Shown here piece by piece: positions 1-12,595 of a DNA stretch of 64,000 bases. This stretch comes from Aphidius gifuensis (lineage: Eukaryota; Arthropoda; Insecta; Hymenoptera; Braconidae): assembly GCF_014905175.1 (NCBI RefSeq), contig NC_057789.1:6262001-6326000 (forward strand). Direction: 5' to 3'. Both the position numbers and the translations under genes were made by a program. The stretch's first letter is position 1; every line of letters starts with the position of its first letter. A model generated the notes under the pieces. It was not told the origin of the DNA, ran no database searches, and saw only the letters and a list, made by a program, of their open reading frames with translations.

Positions 1-3000
1 ACATTATTTTAATTTGTTGTTGTATTTTTTAAAAACAATTAACAACAACAAGTTGCAACTATTTTATCAACATAATAATAATACTATCAATATTATTATT
101 CCATTTTTCAATGTTAATATTGTCTGATAATAAACCTAAAAAAATTAATATAAAATTAATTTTATGCTCACTTTTAATTAACATAATATTTATCTAAAAA
201 AAAATAATATTTACCTCGACCCCAAACAAGCCTCATTGCTTGTGTGTCTATCACAAAACTAGCAAAATAAAATCACAAACATTCGAACCTTAGCAGTATT
301 GATTTTGCATATTATTAACACCACCAACTTGTCAAGGATCAATTTACAATTTATTTTTAAATAAAAAAAAGGTGTATCAATAACAATAAAACATAATAAA
401 ATTAACAACAAATAAACTTGTCAATCAGTGAATTTTTTTTGTGTTAATAATTGTAATATCCACTTGATATCCAAGTGAAGGGGTAGAACTTGAAGAATCA
501 TTAAATCAACAACAATACGTGATGCAACTCGTTTACAATTCCTATCCGGTATTATAAATTAACCAATCAATCAATTTAATAACTCAAATAAATTTAATTT
601 CCTATGCTACATTTTTTACATTAACTGCATCTTTTTTTTTTTCTTCCACCTCTCAATCAATAACATTGGCCTGATTTTCTCTCTTGATTTTTTTTTTCGA
701 AAAACCATAATCCGGTTTACATTTGTCGGTAAAGCAGGTGAATTAATTTATTGTTTGATTATTAATTTACAAATAAAAACAACAATTAAAATTATTAATC
801 TTTATATTTTTTTTCTCATAGATATATAATGATTTTAAATTTAAAAGAAATTCATGAATAGAAAATTTAGTTTCTATCGATAGAATAGTTCTCTGTAGAA
901 ATTGAGATGTTTTTTTTTTTTTTTTTGGGAAGCTGTGATATAGATTATTAGGAACATGTGTGGGATATATACATGTGTGATAATGATCCATTTATTTCGG
1001 AGCATTTCGGAGTATGTAGAAATTAAAAAAAAAAAAATCTTTTTTTGACAGTGCTTGTTTCATAGCATGGCCATCAGGCGGTTCCATCGGCGGCCAATAG
1101 TTCCGTCACGGTGAATGCCGTTATTATTATATACAGAATATCAGAATATATATTCTTTCCTCGCAGTAGAATTGAGTAGAATACACACCAGTTTAGACTT
1201 CAGATGAACCACCACTGTCAAGCACATTTTCACTTATCGTTAGGCAATTGTGGTGGAACAAAATTTTATCTCAAAGATAAACTTAAACAAACATAAAAAC
1301 AGTTTAATTAAATAATAAAAAATATTTTTGGTTCTTTTTTTTTTTTTAAATTAATCAACAATTATTGACAAGTGTATTGGTGATATTTTATTGTTTTTAT
1401 CATTAGTTAATTAGTTTCTAAATTTAATTTTTATTTCATCACAATTGTGATGTTTTATTTTGATAATTATCCTGTGAAATTATTGATGATCTAAATTGTT
1501 ATTCAACCAACTATCACTAAAATGTTTTATGGATTTTATGAGGTAAATTTAATAAATATTTGTCATATTTTTTAGCACAATTCATGGAAATAAATTTGTT
1601 AATTCGATTTTACAATAAAAAATTGTTTTTTTTTTTTTTAAATATTTTTGGAGTATTTTAATAAAATATTAATTTAAAAAATTGGAGTTACCTTTTGCTA
1701 ATTTTTTCATGCAAGATAACTCAAATATAATTTTTTTTTTATGAAAAAAAAAAAAAAAGAAAATAAATTCCAAGAATATTTTCAATTCATATGGAAAGGA
1801 ACCGGAATTTCTCGCATGTCTTATCTTCATCTTCTTTTTACTCCACCTACTTTTATTTTTTTTTTTTTTGTTCGATTTTCCCCCCGTTGTCCAGAGGAAC
1901 AAAAAAAAAAAAAAAAAAAATCTTAAATTTTTTAAAACCAGATGATGTTCCTTAATTCATGATAAATAGGATTACTATATCGAAAAAGACAGCGAGACAG
2001 GGAAAGAGAGAGAGAAAAAAATAAATAGAAAGGTAAAAAAATTACTAGTAAAATTTAAAAACCATGTGAACAGGTAATTTATTTATATTTTAAACCTTTT
2101 TTTTATGATATTTAATTTAATAAATATTCAAGGTTGATATATGAATGTCGAGGTAGCTTAAAGTTTTTTCAATATACGATCAAATATTTATTATAACATA
2201 TACATGTGGAAAATGTATGACAAATTGTATTAGGATCAAATGTTCACTGCATCATTGACAATGCACATGCGCTTTTCGAAAGATAATAAAATAATAATAA
2301 AAGCTAAAAGAAAAAAAAAAATAATTAAATACAAATAAAAGAGAAATTTAAAATAAAAAAATAAAAATGATTTGGTTAAAAAAAAAAAAAGATAGTAATT
2401 ATGTTTCGACATCATCATTTCTTCATTAGAAAATTTATAAAGAAATCTGTTTTTAAATGATTACTAGAAACAGCCAAACAATTCAAACGTGAAAAATAAA
2501 AATAATAATTAACAACGATCAATGACCGTAATACAAATAGTCATGCAATTCTTTGTAATTTTTAAAATCTATATTATGAAGAAATATATAAATTAATTTT
2601 CACAATCCTTGGAATACAGTAGTAAATTATTAAGTCAATATTAATTAAAAATCTAATATCAATATTTTATTATTAATTAATTAATAAATAACATTCTTAT
2701 GAATTTTTTAAAAATATAAATACAAAAAAAAAAAATATAAATATTTATTTTTTAAAAATCCAAGAATTATAATAATTAATTTAAAAATAAATAATTAAAA
2801 TTAATATTTATTTAATTTAATTAATTATTTATTTTTATATTAATAATTTAATAAATATACTTTTTTTTTCAAGTATTTAAACATTTACAGTTTGAAAAAT
2901 GTAAAAAACAAAAAAAAAAAACTTTTCAAGGTCATTTAAATTATTTATTTATTCAAATAATTATTGTCAGAATATGATTTTTTTTTTTTTACTTAGTTCA

Positions 3001-4380
3001 GTACGTGATGTGACTTTAAAAAAAATATAATTTTATTATACTGAGAATAAATAATAAAATAGTTTGTTGATAGATTAATTGAGTGAAAGGCAAAGAGGAT
3101 GAGTTGAGGTCTCTGACTCACTCTGGATTTTTCAAAGTGCCTTGCATTGAAATATCTTGATTTTTTAAATTCTTTAATATTTATGCTGTCATCAACAGGT
3201 TTAATAAATTCTTAATAATATTGATTTTATAAAATTTTATTTGTTATTTTATTTATCAATGAAAAATATTTGTCGTATCAGTATTTATTCAAATGGTCCA
3301 TATTTAGTACTACAGATAAGATTGTCAAAGAAGGCTTTGGTAATAAAGATAGCAACGATTTCATACTATGATTGTTTGCCGTTAAAATTGAATTATTTTC
3401 AATTGCTTCGGAAATATTAATACAGACTGGTTGTAGTTAATAGTTATCGAGTACTCATATTATTTTATCACACTTTTTTTTTTTTTTTTCAAACGTTTAA
3501 ATTATATTATAGTAAAATTGGTATTGTTTTTTTTTTTTATTAACGCTTTTATTAATTATAAACAATTGATTATTTTATTGAGTGAAATTTATAGTGTTTT
3601 AATTGTGTTCATTAGGGACAAAAATAAAATAATTCGTTATCGAACTCGGTCAAACGTGACAACGTCCGGTCTCAACATCCGTAGTAAATTTGTCCATGTG
3701 TATTGTTGAATAAGTATAATATTTATATATTCAAAATATTTAATTTCCAACTCCAGGTATTAATCAAAAATTCATTTAATCATAATACATTTGTCTAGTT
3801 TGTTTTTTTTTTCTTCTATTTATCTTTTGTTGGATAAGAAATTTTATATCTCTCAAACGAAACCTCGATTTCACTTGAGACAAATGATTTTTCTTTTATT
3901 ATTTTTATTATTATGTATCCTTGTTTTTTTTTTTTTTTTCATTCCATCTGGTATTACTTATCTTTTGCTCAGGTTTCTTCATCATCATCACTATTTTTTT
4001 TTCATTAATTATGACGTAGAAAAAAAAATATATAATGTTGATTATTTCACAATATTGTCAACTTGATTTATTTATTTATAAAAATTTAATGTTACTTTAT
4101 TATTATAAAAAATATTGACATACAATTATTAATTCAGCATTAATTAATACAATCAATTAAATTATTAATAATTATTATTGAATATTATATTTTAAATAAA
4201 CATTGTATGTATTTAAAAAAAAAAAAAAAAAAAGTATTAAAGATTTTTAAATGGTTTTGATGATGTGATTATAAAATAAACAATATAGACACGATTTTTA
4301 TACGATCAATAATAAAATGTGGATAAATAAGTAGTTTATTCAATTGTCTCGTTTCAAGTTTTTTGTAATAAATAATTGTA
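1..4380. other. AT-rich non-coding region
   Basis: No convincing coding exon is visible. The open frames here are made of poly-A/poly-T, giving runs of Lys, Phe and Asn. A patch richer in GC at about 1060-1250 could be a promoter or an untranslated first exon. A second patch at about 3640-3755 ends in a possible donor (ccag|gtatta at 3755), and a candidate acceptor (ttacag) precedes 4389, so the glucuronyltransferase gene downstream may have untranslated 5' exons here. On the minus strand at 236-215 there is a tiny possible first coding exon (ATG, seven codons, then a GTAAAT donor) that would belong to a gene lying off the left edge. It is too short to call. Confidence 0.5.
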
Positions 4381-4627
4381 TGTTACAGGGTCAGGCAATG
4401 TTCCAAATTCGATTGCGATGATACACGATAAATTCCAAACAAGTTGATGGTCAAAAATAAATAATAAAATAAAAAATTACGTAAGATGAAAAAACAATCC
4501 TAGCAAAAAATAAATTGCCTAGGCTAATGATAAAAATCATCAATAACCAGAAGCCAATAACAACAACAACAACAACAACAATAAAATAAAATTAAAGAAA
4601 TAAAAATATTAAAAAATTGTTGTTATA

Positions 4628-6587
4628 ATGATGATGATGATGATGAAAAGAAACTACGCTGTTCGTTTGTCAATAGGGCTAAATATTTGTGTATTATTAT
4701 ATGTTTGTGCACATTTTGGATCATCTGGACCATGGTCAGAAGACGGAGCAACAAATTGGGATAATAATGTTGTTCAAGCTCCACTTGTACAGGATAATCA
4801 AAATAATAATATAATTCCTTTTTCATCAAATGCAAGTGAACGAATAGTTGATGTACAAACAAATAAAGAAACTATTATTATTGAAAAAGATGATAAAGAA
4901 AAAATTGATGTTATAACAAGTGGTTTTGATGGTGTAATTAAAGATGTAGAATCAACGAAAATTAATTTACAAACTGAAAGTGTACCTGGAGGACAAGAGG
5001 TAATAATATATGTATATTTTTTATTTAAAATATTTAATCAATTAATTTTTATTTTTAACTTTATTATTTAGCTTGTTATTAATTTGGTTTTTTTTATATT
5101 TAGAGTCCACCATTGGTAGAGTCTTCCATTAGTCTTCAAGATGCAATTGGATGTAAAGATAAAAATCTTGATTCAAGAGTATCACAACGTGGTGATTACT
5201 GGGTACTTTATAATTATGTACCAATGACAGTATCAGTTAAATGCTGGGAAACAATAACATATACAACTCATGCAGATTTTACATTTCTTGATAATTTAGA
5301 GCCACTTCTTGAACGATGGAGAGCACCAGTATCAATTGCAATGTATACACCTGGTACTGATATACAACCAACTATTGAAGCAATTAAATACTTGAGAAAT
5401 TGTGCAAGTCCACTTGTCGCTCAGCTTGTTACTTTTCATCTGTTTTTTAGCAGTAAGCACGTTCCAAAATCGGTTAGTATATTTTTTTTTTATTAAAGTT
5501 CAAAAAGTAATTTTCATATTTTTAATTAACAAACAATATGCAAATACATAGGCTGATTTTTTAAGTAAACAAATGTCTCTGATAATAATTATTTGTTATT
5601 TATTCAAGAAAAAAGAGATATATTTTTTAGACAATGTAAACCACAACCGGATGTTTATCGATATATTTTATTTGATTAAAAAAATCCTGTTTGAAATATT
5701 AATTAAATTTTTTTTACAGATTCCTTCACGTGAAAAAATTCTATCAGATAGTTACAATTGCAGTGCAGTTGCACCATGGTTAAATTCACTTTATACAACA
5801 AAAATGTATAAAAATGAAAAAAAATTATTATATCCAGTTAATGTTGGACGTAATATTGCACGTGAAACAGCAGTAACACATTATGTATTAGCAAGTGACA
5901 TAGAATTATATCCAAGTCCAGATTTACCATCAAGGTTTTTAGAAATGATACGTCAACGTGATCAACCAGAATTATTAAAGCCAAATCCAAAGGTATTTGT
6001 CTTGCCAATATTTGAGGTTGATGAAAAAAGTAAACCACCAAAAAATAAAACATTACTCGTAAGTTATTTAAATGATAATAATTTATTAAAAAATGTCTAC
6101 TTATTTTAAGTTTTTAAAAAACAATAAAATCTTGTATTATTTACAGTTAAAAATGTTAAAAAATGGTACAGCAATACCATTTCATAAAAAAGTATGCTCA
6201 GGATGTCATAGTGTACCAAAAAGTAAAGAATGGATGGAAGAAAAAGAAGTTGCTGGTTTACATGTATATCATGTTGGTAAACGTACTGGAGTGTTTATAC
6301 ATTGGGAGCCAATATTTATTGGAACAAATTTGGATCCAATGTATGATGAAAGATTAAGTTGGGAGGGTAAAAGTGATAAAATGACACAAGGTTATGCATT
6401 ATGTGTACTTGATTATGATTTTTTAATACTTGATAATGCTTTTCTTGTACATCGTCCTGGTATTAAAATTTATAAAAAAGATAGTAGACGTGATGCATTA
6501 GCAGCCAAGACAAATGTGCTAATTAAAAAAATTATTGTGCCCGAGCTTAGAGTTATTTATGGAACAAGAAAAGGTTGTGTTGTTTAA
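4628..6587 (+). CDS. beta-1,4-glucuronyltransferase 1-like (GT49 family)
   Basis: Four exons join in phase 0: 4628-4999, 5104-5472, 5720-6058 and 6147-6587, giving about 506 residues. It is a type II Golgi protein: a short basic N-terminus, a membrane anchor at about residues 13-31, an Asn-rich stem to about residue 120, then the catalytic domain. The domain resembles Glyco_transf_49 (B4GAT1, which adds glucuronic acid when the dystroglycan matriglycan primer is built), with SDIELYPSPDLPSRF at about 306-320 and, in the last exon, HVGKRTGVFIHWEPIF followed by YDERLSWEGKSDKMTQGYA. The usual DxD metal motif reads D-I-E (about 307-309). Insects carry several relatives of B4GAT1, so orthology to the vertebrate enzyme is not settled. 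The start lies in six consecutive ATG codons; the first was taken. Confidence 0.85.
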
Positions 6588-9081
6588 AATTGTTGTTGTT
6601 GTTTTTATTTTTCTTTTTTATATTTGTTTTTTTTGTACAATTATTTTTTTGAAAAAGAAAAAACAAAGACAAACAATTAACGAGTAAAAAAAAAAAACGT
6701 GATAAAAATAATAATAGTAATAATGTGACTGAGGATGTGTACAAACAAAACCTCATGATTTTATTTTTTTTTTTTTAAATACTCCTATTATAATAAGTTT
6801 AATATGAAAATAATTTAGATGATAAGTGATTATCCCCCGATTGGATAAACAATCAACCGAAATCTTCTGTTCAGTATTAAATATTTTTTTTTCTTTTTCT
6901 ACAAATAATAATTCATTGTCGTGGTGCCATAGTATGAAAGTAATTATTTTTTTTTTTTGTATAAATACATGGCCAAAATAGTACTTAAATTAAATCATGT
7001 AAAAAAAAAAGTTTATTATAAAAACCAGAGATAATTTCGTGTTGACCAAAGAATTTTCAAAATAGACCAATCGGGTTAGTATAATTTTAATTCAATTGTT
7101 TGAATAATATTTTTTAATTATTGAAAAATGAGATTGTGGACTTTGTGTAAATATGTATGAATATTTTGACTACATTGAGTGATTTTTTTTCTCATTACTT
7201 TTGACTTATATTTAACAAAAGAAAGAAAAAAATATTTGAAAAAAAGTTAGTTATAGCAAAATAATTGCATAACATATTTTTGTGCCTTATCGCCTCTGTC
7301 CTAAACGAAAATTTCTGTACATTAAAATATTGATAAAAAAGCAAAACAAGGACAAGGAATAATAAAAAGAAAAAAAAATAAATAATTAGTTGAATTAATT
7401 TCGTTTGTCTATTGCCAAGTAATATAATATATTTTTGAGTATTTGAATGATGATTATTGATCATGGGATATGACTGATGATTTTATTATTTTATTAATAT
7501 TTTTTCAATGAGCTTTCGTGGAACGAAGCCAATAGAGTGGACAATCTTTGTTCCCTCGTGGATCAACTATACCATAAACAAAAATTATAAGTAAATTTAT
7601 AGAATTTAAATAAATGAAATGACGAGATCATGTAAAAACAACAAATTAAATTGAATAAATTATTTACTATAATTAATGATTAATTCAGAGTAAATTATAT
7701 TATGAAAGTGAGAGTTCTAAAACAATCTAAAATACCTCTTATATTCCTTCTACTAATTGTCATTTTTTTTCAAGAAATTTACGAAGGATTTTCGAAATAA
7801 TTAGAGGAACATTCATGAGAGGGATTTATTCTAATTTATCAATAAATTTTACAGATTTTTTTTTAAAATGAATTTATTTAATTTAATTACTTTATTATAT
7901 TTAATTTTATTTCAATGTCAATTTTTATTAATTAAAAATATTAAAAGAAAAAAATAATCACATATTTTTTCAAATTTCAGATGCTTCTTTTTTTGTCATA
8001 TAATCACGTTGAGAAAAACACAATATTGTTTTGCTTTTTTTTTTTTTTTCTATAATTTATATTTATTGTTATAAAAAAATTAAATCATTGGGTATTTAAA
8101 AAATACTTAATTCATAAACAAAATACACATTTTAAAATAATATATAGATATTTTTTTTTTGTCTATTTAAATTTAACTTATCAGAACAATTTTTTTCTCC
8201 AAAAATTTTAACAAAAAAAGCCTCACGTAATTTTGAATGTATTGTTTTTTTTTTTTAAATTTATCATTTTCAATCGTTCATTTATTTTTATTCTATGTAA
8301 ATATATAACTATATATTTATTATCTTTTTTTTTTTTTACAGAGAATAAAATTAATTGAGATATAACTCTAATCGTCAACACTTGGTTTTTTTTTTTTTTT
8401 TTCATAATTTTTTAAAATTCATTACGAGCTTTTGTTCATCGTGCTCATAGCTTGGTAACTTAATAGGCACAATTTCTTAAATATAATAATAATTAATAAT
8501 AATAATAATAGAATTTATTGTTTGTTTTTTTTTTTTTTCTTTACAAATGATTTATCTGTGTGTCACATAGTAAAAATTTTTTTAGATTTTTTTCGCTTTT
8601 GTTATTTAGAAATAGACAACTTATTCGAAACAAAAAAAACAATAATTATCTACATGGAGTAGATACATTGTGTGTTAAGTAAAATTAACAAATGAACTTT
8701 AAGAAAAAAAAAAAATGATTATTTTGATGTGTGTCCCATCAAATAACGTATAACAAGTGAGGGAAGTATTTTAAATTTTTCTCTTGGAAGTATGATAAAA
8801 CTGTGCTCAAAAATATTAAAAAAAAAAAAAAAAAAAAATTAATTAATTATATCAGATTTCTAATATTATATTTTACGAGTATAGTCTTCTATAATTTGTT
8901 TTTTTTATTTGACGAAAAAAACGAAAACGAAAAAAACAAAAAAAATTGTTTAGAAATATTATGAATATTTTTTATAAAGTAAAGAATACAAAAAAACGAA
9001 AATATAGACATTGTTTTTTTGTTAAAATAAAAAAATATTTAAAAAAAAAGAAAAAGACAAATTAATGACTAATAAATTTTG
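6588..9081. other. Intergenic, convergent 3' ends
   Basis: This lies between the 3' ends of the glucuronyltransferase (+) and the PPM1D-like gene (-). It is AT-rich with many poly-T and poly-A tracts and holds the 3' untranslated regions of both genes. No further gene was recognised on either strand; the open frames are low-complexity Phe/Lys/Asn strings. Confidence 0.7.
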
Positions 9082-12000
9082 TTATTTTCCAAGACGTTTA
9101 AGACGAGAACGAGTACCAAGTGATCTAGCACTAGGATTATATGGAATAGATTTGACCCTCTTGGCAATACTAGGACTAGCATTTGACGATGAAGAAGATC
9201 CAATAACATTATTTGTTTTTAATTTACCATTAATAATTTGTGATGTTGATGATGATGATGATGATGATGAGGAAGTTGTTGATGTTGATGGTAAAGATGA
9301 AGACGATGAAGACACAATTGATTGTGTTTTAATTTTATTTGTACCAGTTAATTTAATTTTACCAGATAATGCAGCAATACGATTTTGTTTAACAATACCA
9401 TATTGATGAGCAATTTGTGGTGGTACAGTATGACCAGCTATATCAACATTTCTTGAACGTAATGTTTTAATTGGTGTTGCTGCAATTGTATCTGATCTTA
9501 GCCATCTTTGTGGTGTTGTTGTTGTTGTTAATAATTGTTGATCAATTTGTATTGTACGATTATGTCTTGAACGTTCTGGACATGATCTTCTTGATGTTTT
9601 TGACTGATCCCAATCTCTCAATGTAAAATTACCTCTTAATTGTACTTTATTTGAGCCATTTATTGATGGACGTCTTATTGTTTTAACTGGTGTTGCTTTT
9701 TTCTCAAGACTTCTACGTTGAAATGATGATGTTGGTGATGGTATTTTATCATTATTATTATCTTTAATTGTTTTATTATTATTATTATTATATGTACATG
9801 ATGTACTTGGTGTACTTTTACGTGTTTTTTGTGATAATGATGATTGATGACTTGGCCAACGTAAACGATATGTGTCATGATTTTTTTTGTCTTTATTTAT
9901 TGGATTATTTTCATCAGTTGGTGGACATCTTTGATCCTCTGAACGCGTTCTACGTTTTGTTAATGGTTCTTCGGAAATTGTTTCTTTTTCTTCTTGTTCA
10001 TCTAGTGTTGAACTGTGTCGTCTTTTTGATGTTATTGATTCATCAATTATTGTTGTAGTTGTTGTTGTAGTAGTGGTAGTTGTTGTTGTGGTTGTTGCTG
10101 TTGTTTCAGATATATCTTTTGTTGAATTTTTAAGTCTTGATTCAATTGTTGATTGTGATGTTATTAATTGTTGTTGTTGTTCTTGTGATGATGTTGCTGG
10201 CATAATTTGTGATTGTGTTGAATTTATACTTAGACGTCTTTTGGCACTGCGTAATTCAGTTTTTGATGTTGATATTTTAACAATATTTGATGTATCAGAA
10301 TTATTGATTGTTGAACGTTTACGTGATTCACTTGGTGATTTATTATTTGGCTGAGTATCAAGTTTTGATAATGGTAATTTAAATTTATCACAGTCATTTA
10401 TAGATTTATCTAGTACTGTTTTTGGTTTTTCTGGAGATAATATTAATGATGGAGGTGATAAATTTTCAATTGTACTCTCATTTGTTGGAATTTCATTTGG
10501 ATTTTTAGTTGGACTATCTGGTTTTTCACTCACTACTATCACAGGTTCATTTATTTTATCCTCAATTATTATTTTATTATTATTTTCAATTTCACAATTA
10601 ACTAAATCACTTGATGATATTTCTGGATCTTGTATATTTTCTGATATATCACTTGTTGTTGTTGTGGTTGTTGTTTCATCAAAAGATTCAACTGGATCTG
10701 TTAAAACTTCAGGTATTTTTTCAATTTCTACGTCAATTGTATTTTTATCTATAGAAATATTGTCAATTTTTTCATTAATTATTTCAGAGTTATTATTTTC
10801 ACAAACAGCTGGTTGATCTGGTTGATCTGGTTGAATAATATCACTAGCAGCAATTGGTAATTGTGGCTGATTAATTTGTGGTGATATTATAATTGGTTCT
10901 TTCTCAACAATAGGTTCAGCTTCATGAATAACTGGAATTTTATTAAATTCTTCATTTTGTGCTGTAACTGTTTGATAAACTAATGATGAAGATGGAATTG
11001 GTACTGTAACACATTTTTGAGTTGATATATTTTCTTTTTTTCTATTCATTAAAACTTCACCTCTTGATGGTCCTGGTGGATCTAACATAAGTGTTACAAC
11101 ACTTGTATTATCAGCACGTAAACGTGTTGATGACCATTTTTCTAATGCACGATCAACAAGACTTTTTGATGGATTAATCCACATTTGTTGATCAGTACCA
11201 GTTCCAGTTTGTTGTGAAGCAATAAAATGTTTTTCATTATGTCTTTCAGCAGCTTGAACAATTGATACAGCACCTTGAGGTGTTAACATATTCCAAAGAC
11301 CATCTGTACCAAATATTAAACAACGATGTGATTTAACATCAACTGTAACAACTTTAACATCAGGTTCTGGTGATACAACAAATGTATCAAGCTCAGAATT
11401 ATAACTCCACAAATCACCTGTGATAAAAATAAATAAAAACAATAATTAATAAATTGTATATTTAAATTTATATATCAAGCTAACATACCAAGTGATCTGG
11501 CAACAGCTAGAAATGGAATTTCATCAATATGTGTTGATCTTCTAACTGGTCCTTTATGTCCAATTCTTGGTCTATTCCATACAACTCTTGGTACACCAGA
11601 TTTACTAATAACTTTACCACCAGATTCTTGTATTCTTGATATTTCAGCAATAGATTCTGGCTTATGATCTTTTGTCAATGGTCTTGCTTTCCATTGTGGA
11701 TCACCATCCTCTTGATATCCTAATATTATTCCTGAATCACCAACATGACCAATATATATTTTTCCTTTTCTTATAAATGCAATACTTGCTGTTGTACCAG
11801 CTGTTGATGGTAATCCTGATGCTGTTCTTGGCCATTTTTCTAAAAACCCAATATCAAATATTATTATTTTGTCTTTATACCAAATAAAAACAAAAACAAA
11901 AATACAAAAATAAAAATAAATAATGTCTCGTTTTTTTTTTTTTGTATTTTCATTTGATATTAATGATAAAATTAAAGGTAAAAAACATAATAAAGTTTAA

Positions 12001-12595
12001 GCTTTAAAAATTAAAAATATTAAAATATTTAAAATAAAAAAAAAAAAAGATTAAAGGTTAGAAAAACGTTACATAACCTAGATTTGGTTTTTATATTCAT
12101 TGATAGGAACCATGAAGAGAAAGACAAATAAAAAAAAAAACATAATTAACGAGTGGGGGAAATACGCGGGACAATGATAAAAATCATTAGTGTATATAAA
12201 CACAACAGATTACTCAAAAATAATATTATCATTAAATTGTGATATATTATTGATTTAATGATGAAAAAGAAGCAAAAAAAAAAATACATACCAAGTTCAC
12301 GCCACATAGCATAATGTGTGTTAACGTATCCATCACGTATTGCTCTTAATACATCCTCATCCTTGTCACTCCAAAAATTTTTTTGTTTAACAATAATATC
12401 CATAAGATGTTCCTTGGCAAATGTTGCTGCTTCACCACCTCCATGACCATCAAATATACCAAAAAATGCATACTCCAAATCTTTGTCATCTGATGTTTGT
12501 TGATAAGCAACACTAAACATATCCTCCATATATTTTCTTCCACCTTGATTACAATGTCCAGTAACCCGAAGGTTAACTTTTATACTTAGTGGCAT
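9082..12595 (-). CDS. PPM1D/Wip1-type PP2C protein phosphatase
   Basis: Three exons on the minus strand: 12595-12292, 11839-11489 and 11417-9082. Both introns are phase 1, and the product is 996 residues. PP2C metallophosphatase motifs are clear: GGRKYMED (18-25), FGIFDGHGG (45-53), GTTAS...GHVGDSG (116-138), LTKDHKPE (156-163), [13 protein letters not shown] spanning the second junction, GTDGLW (255-260, metal-binding Asp257) and RADNTS (319-324). [16 protein letters not shown] closely matches the corresponding stretch of vertebrate PPM1D, which dephosphorylates p38, ATM targets and p53. From about residue 330 to the end there is a roughly 660-residue low-complexity tail with acidic, Ser/Thr-rich and basic stretches and a run of about 16 Thr. 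Vertebrate PPM1D is about 605 residues, so the tail is unusually long. Nuclear location is inferred from the basic C-terminus. Confidence 0.9.

Noticed and set aside
215..236. Minus-strand ATG followed by seven codons and a GTAAAT donor
   Set aside because: Could be a first exon of a gene off the left edge, but too short and without a partner to support.
1669..1926. Overlapping Lys/Phe-rich frames on both strands
   Set aside because: They come from poly-A and poly-T tracts. Overlap on opposite strands and lack of any motif argue against coding.
3791..4066. Open frame rich in Phe, Leu and His on the + strand
   Set aside because: Made of poly-T and TCATCA repeats; no splice or start context, and composition matches the AT background.
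9065..9406. Open frame of 113 codons on the + strand, acidic
   Set aside because: Exact antisense of the Ser-rich end of the PPM1D-like gene; its Asp runs are the complement of Ser codons.
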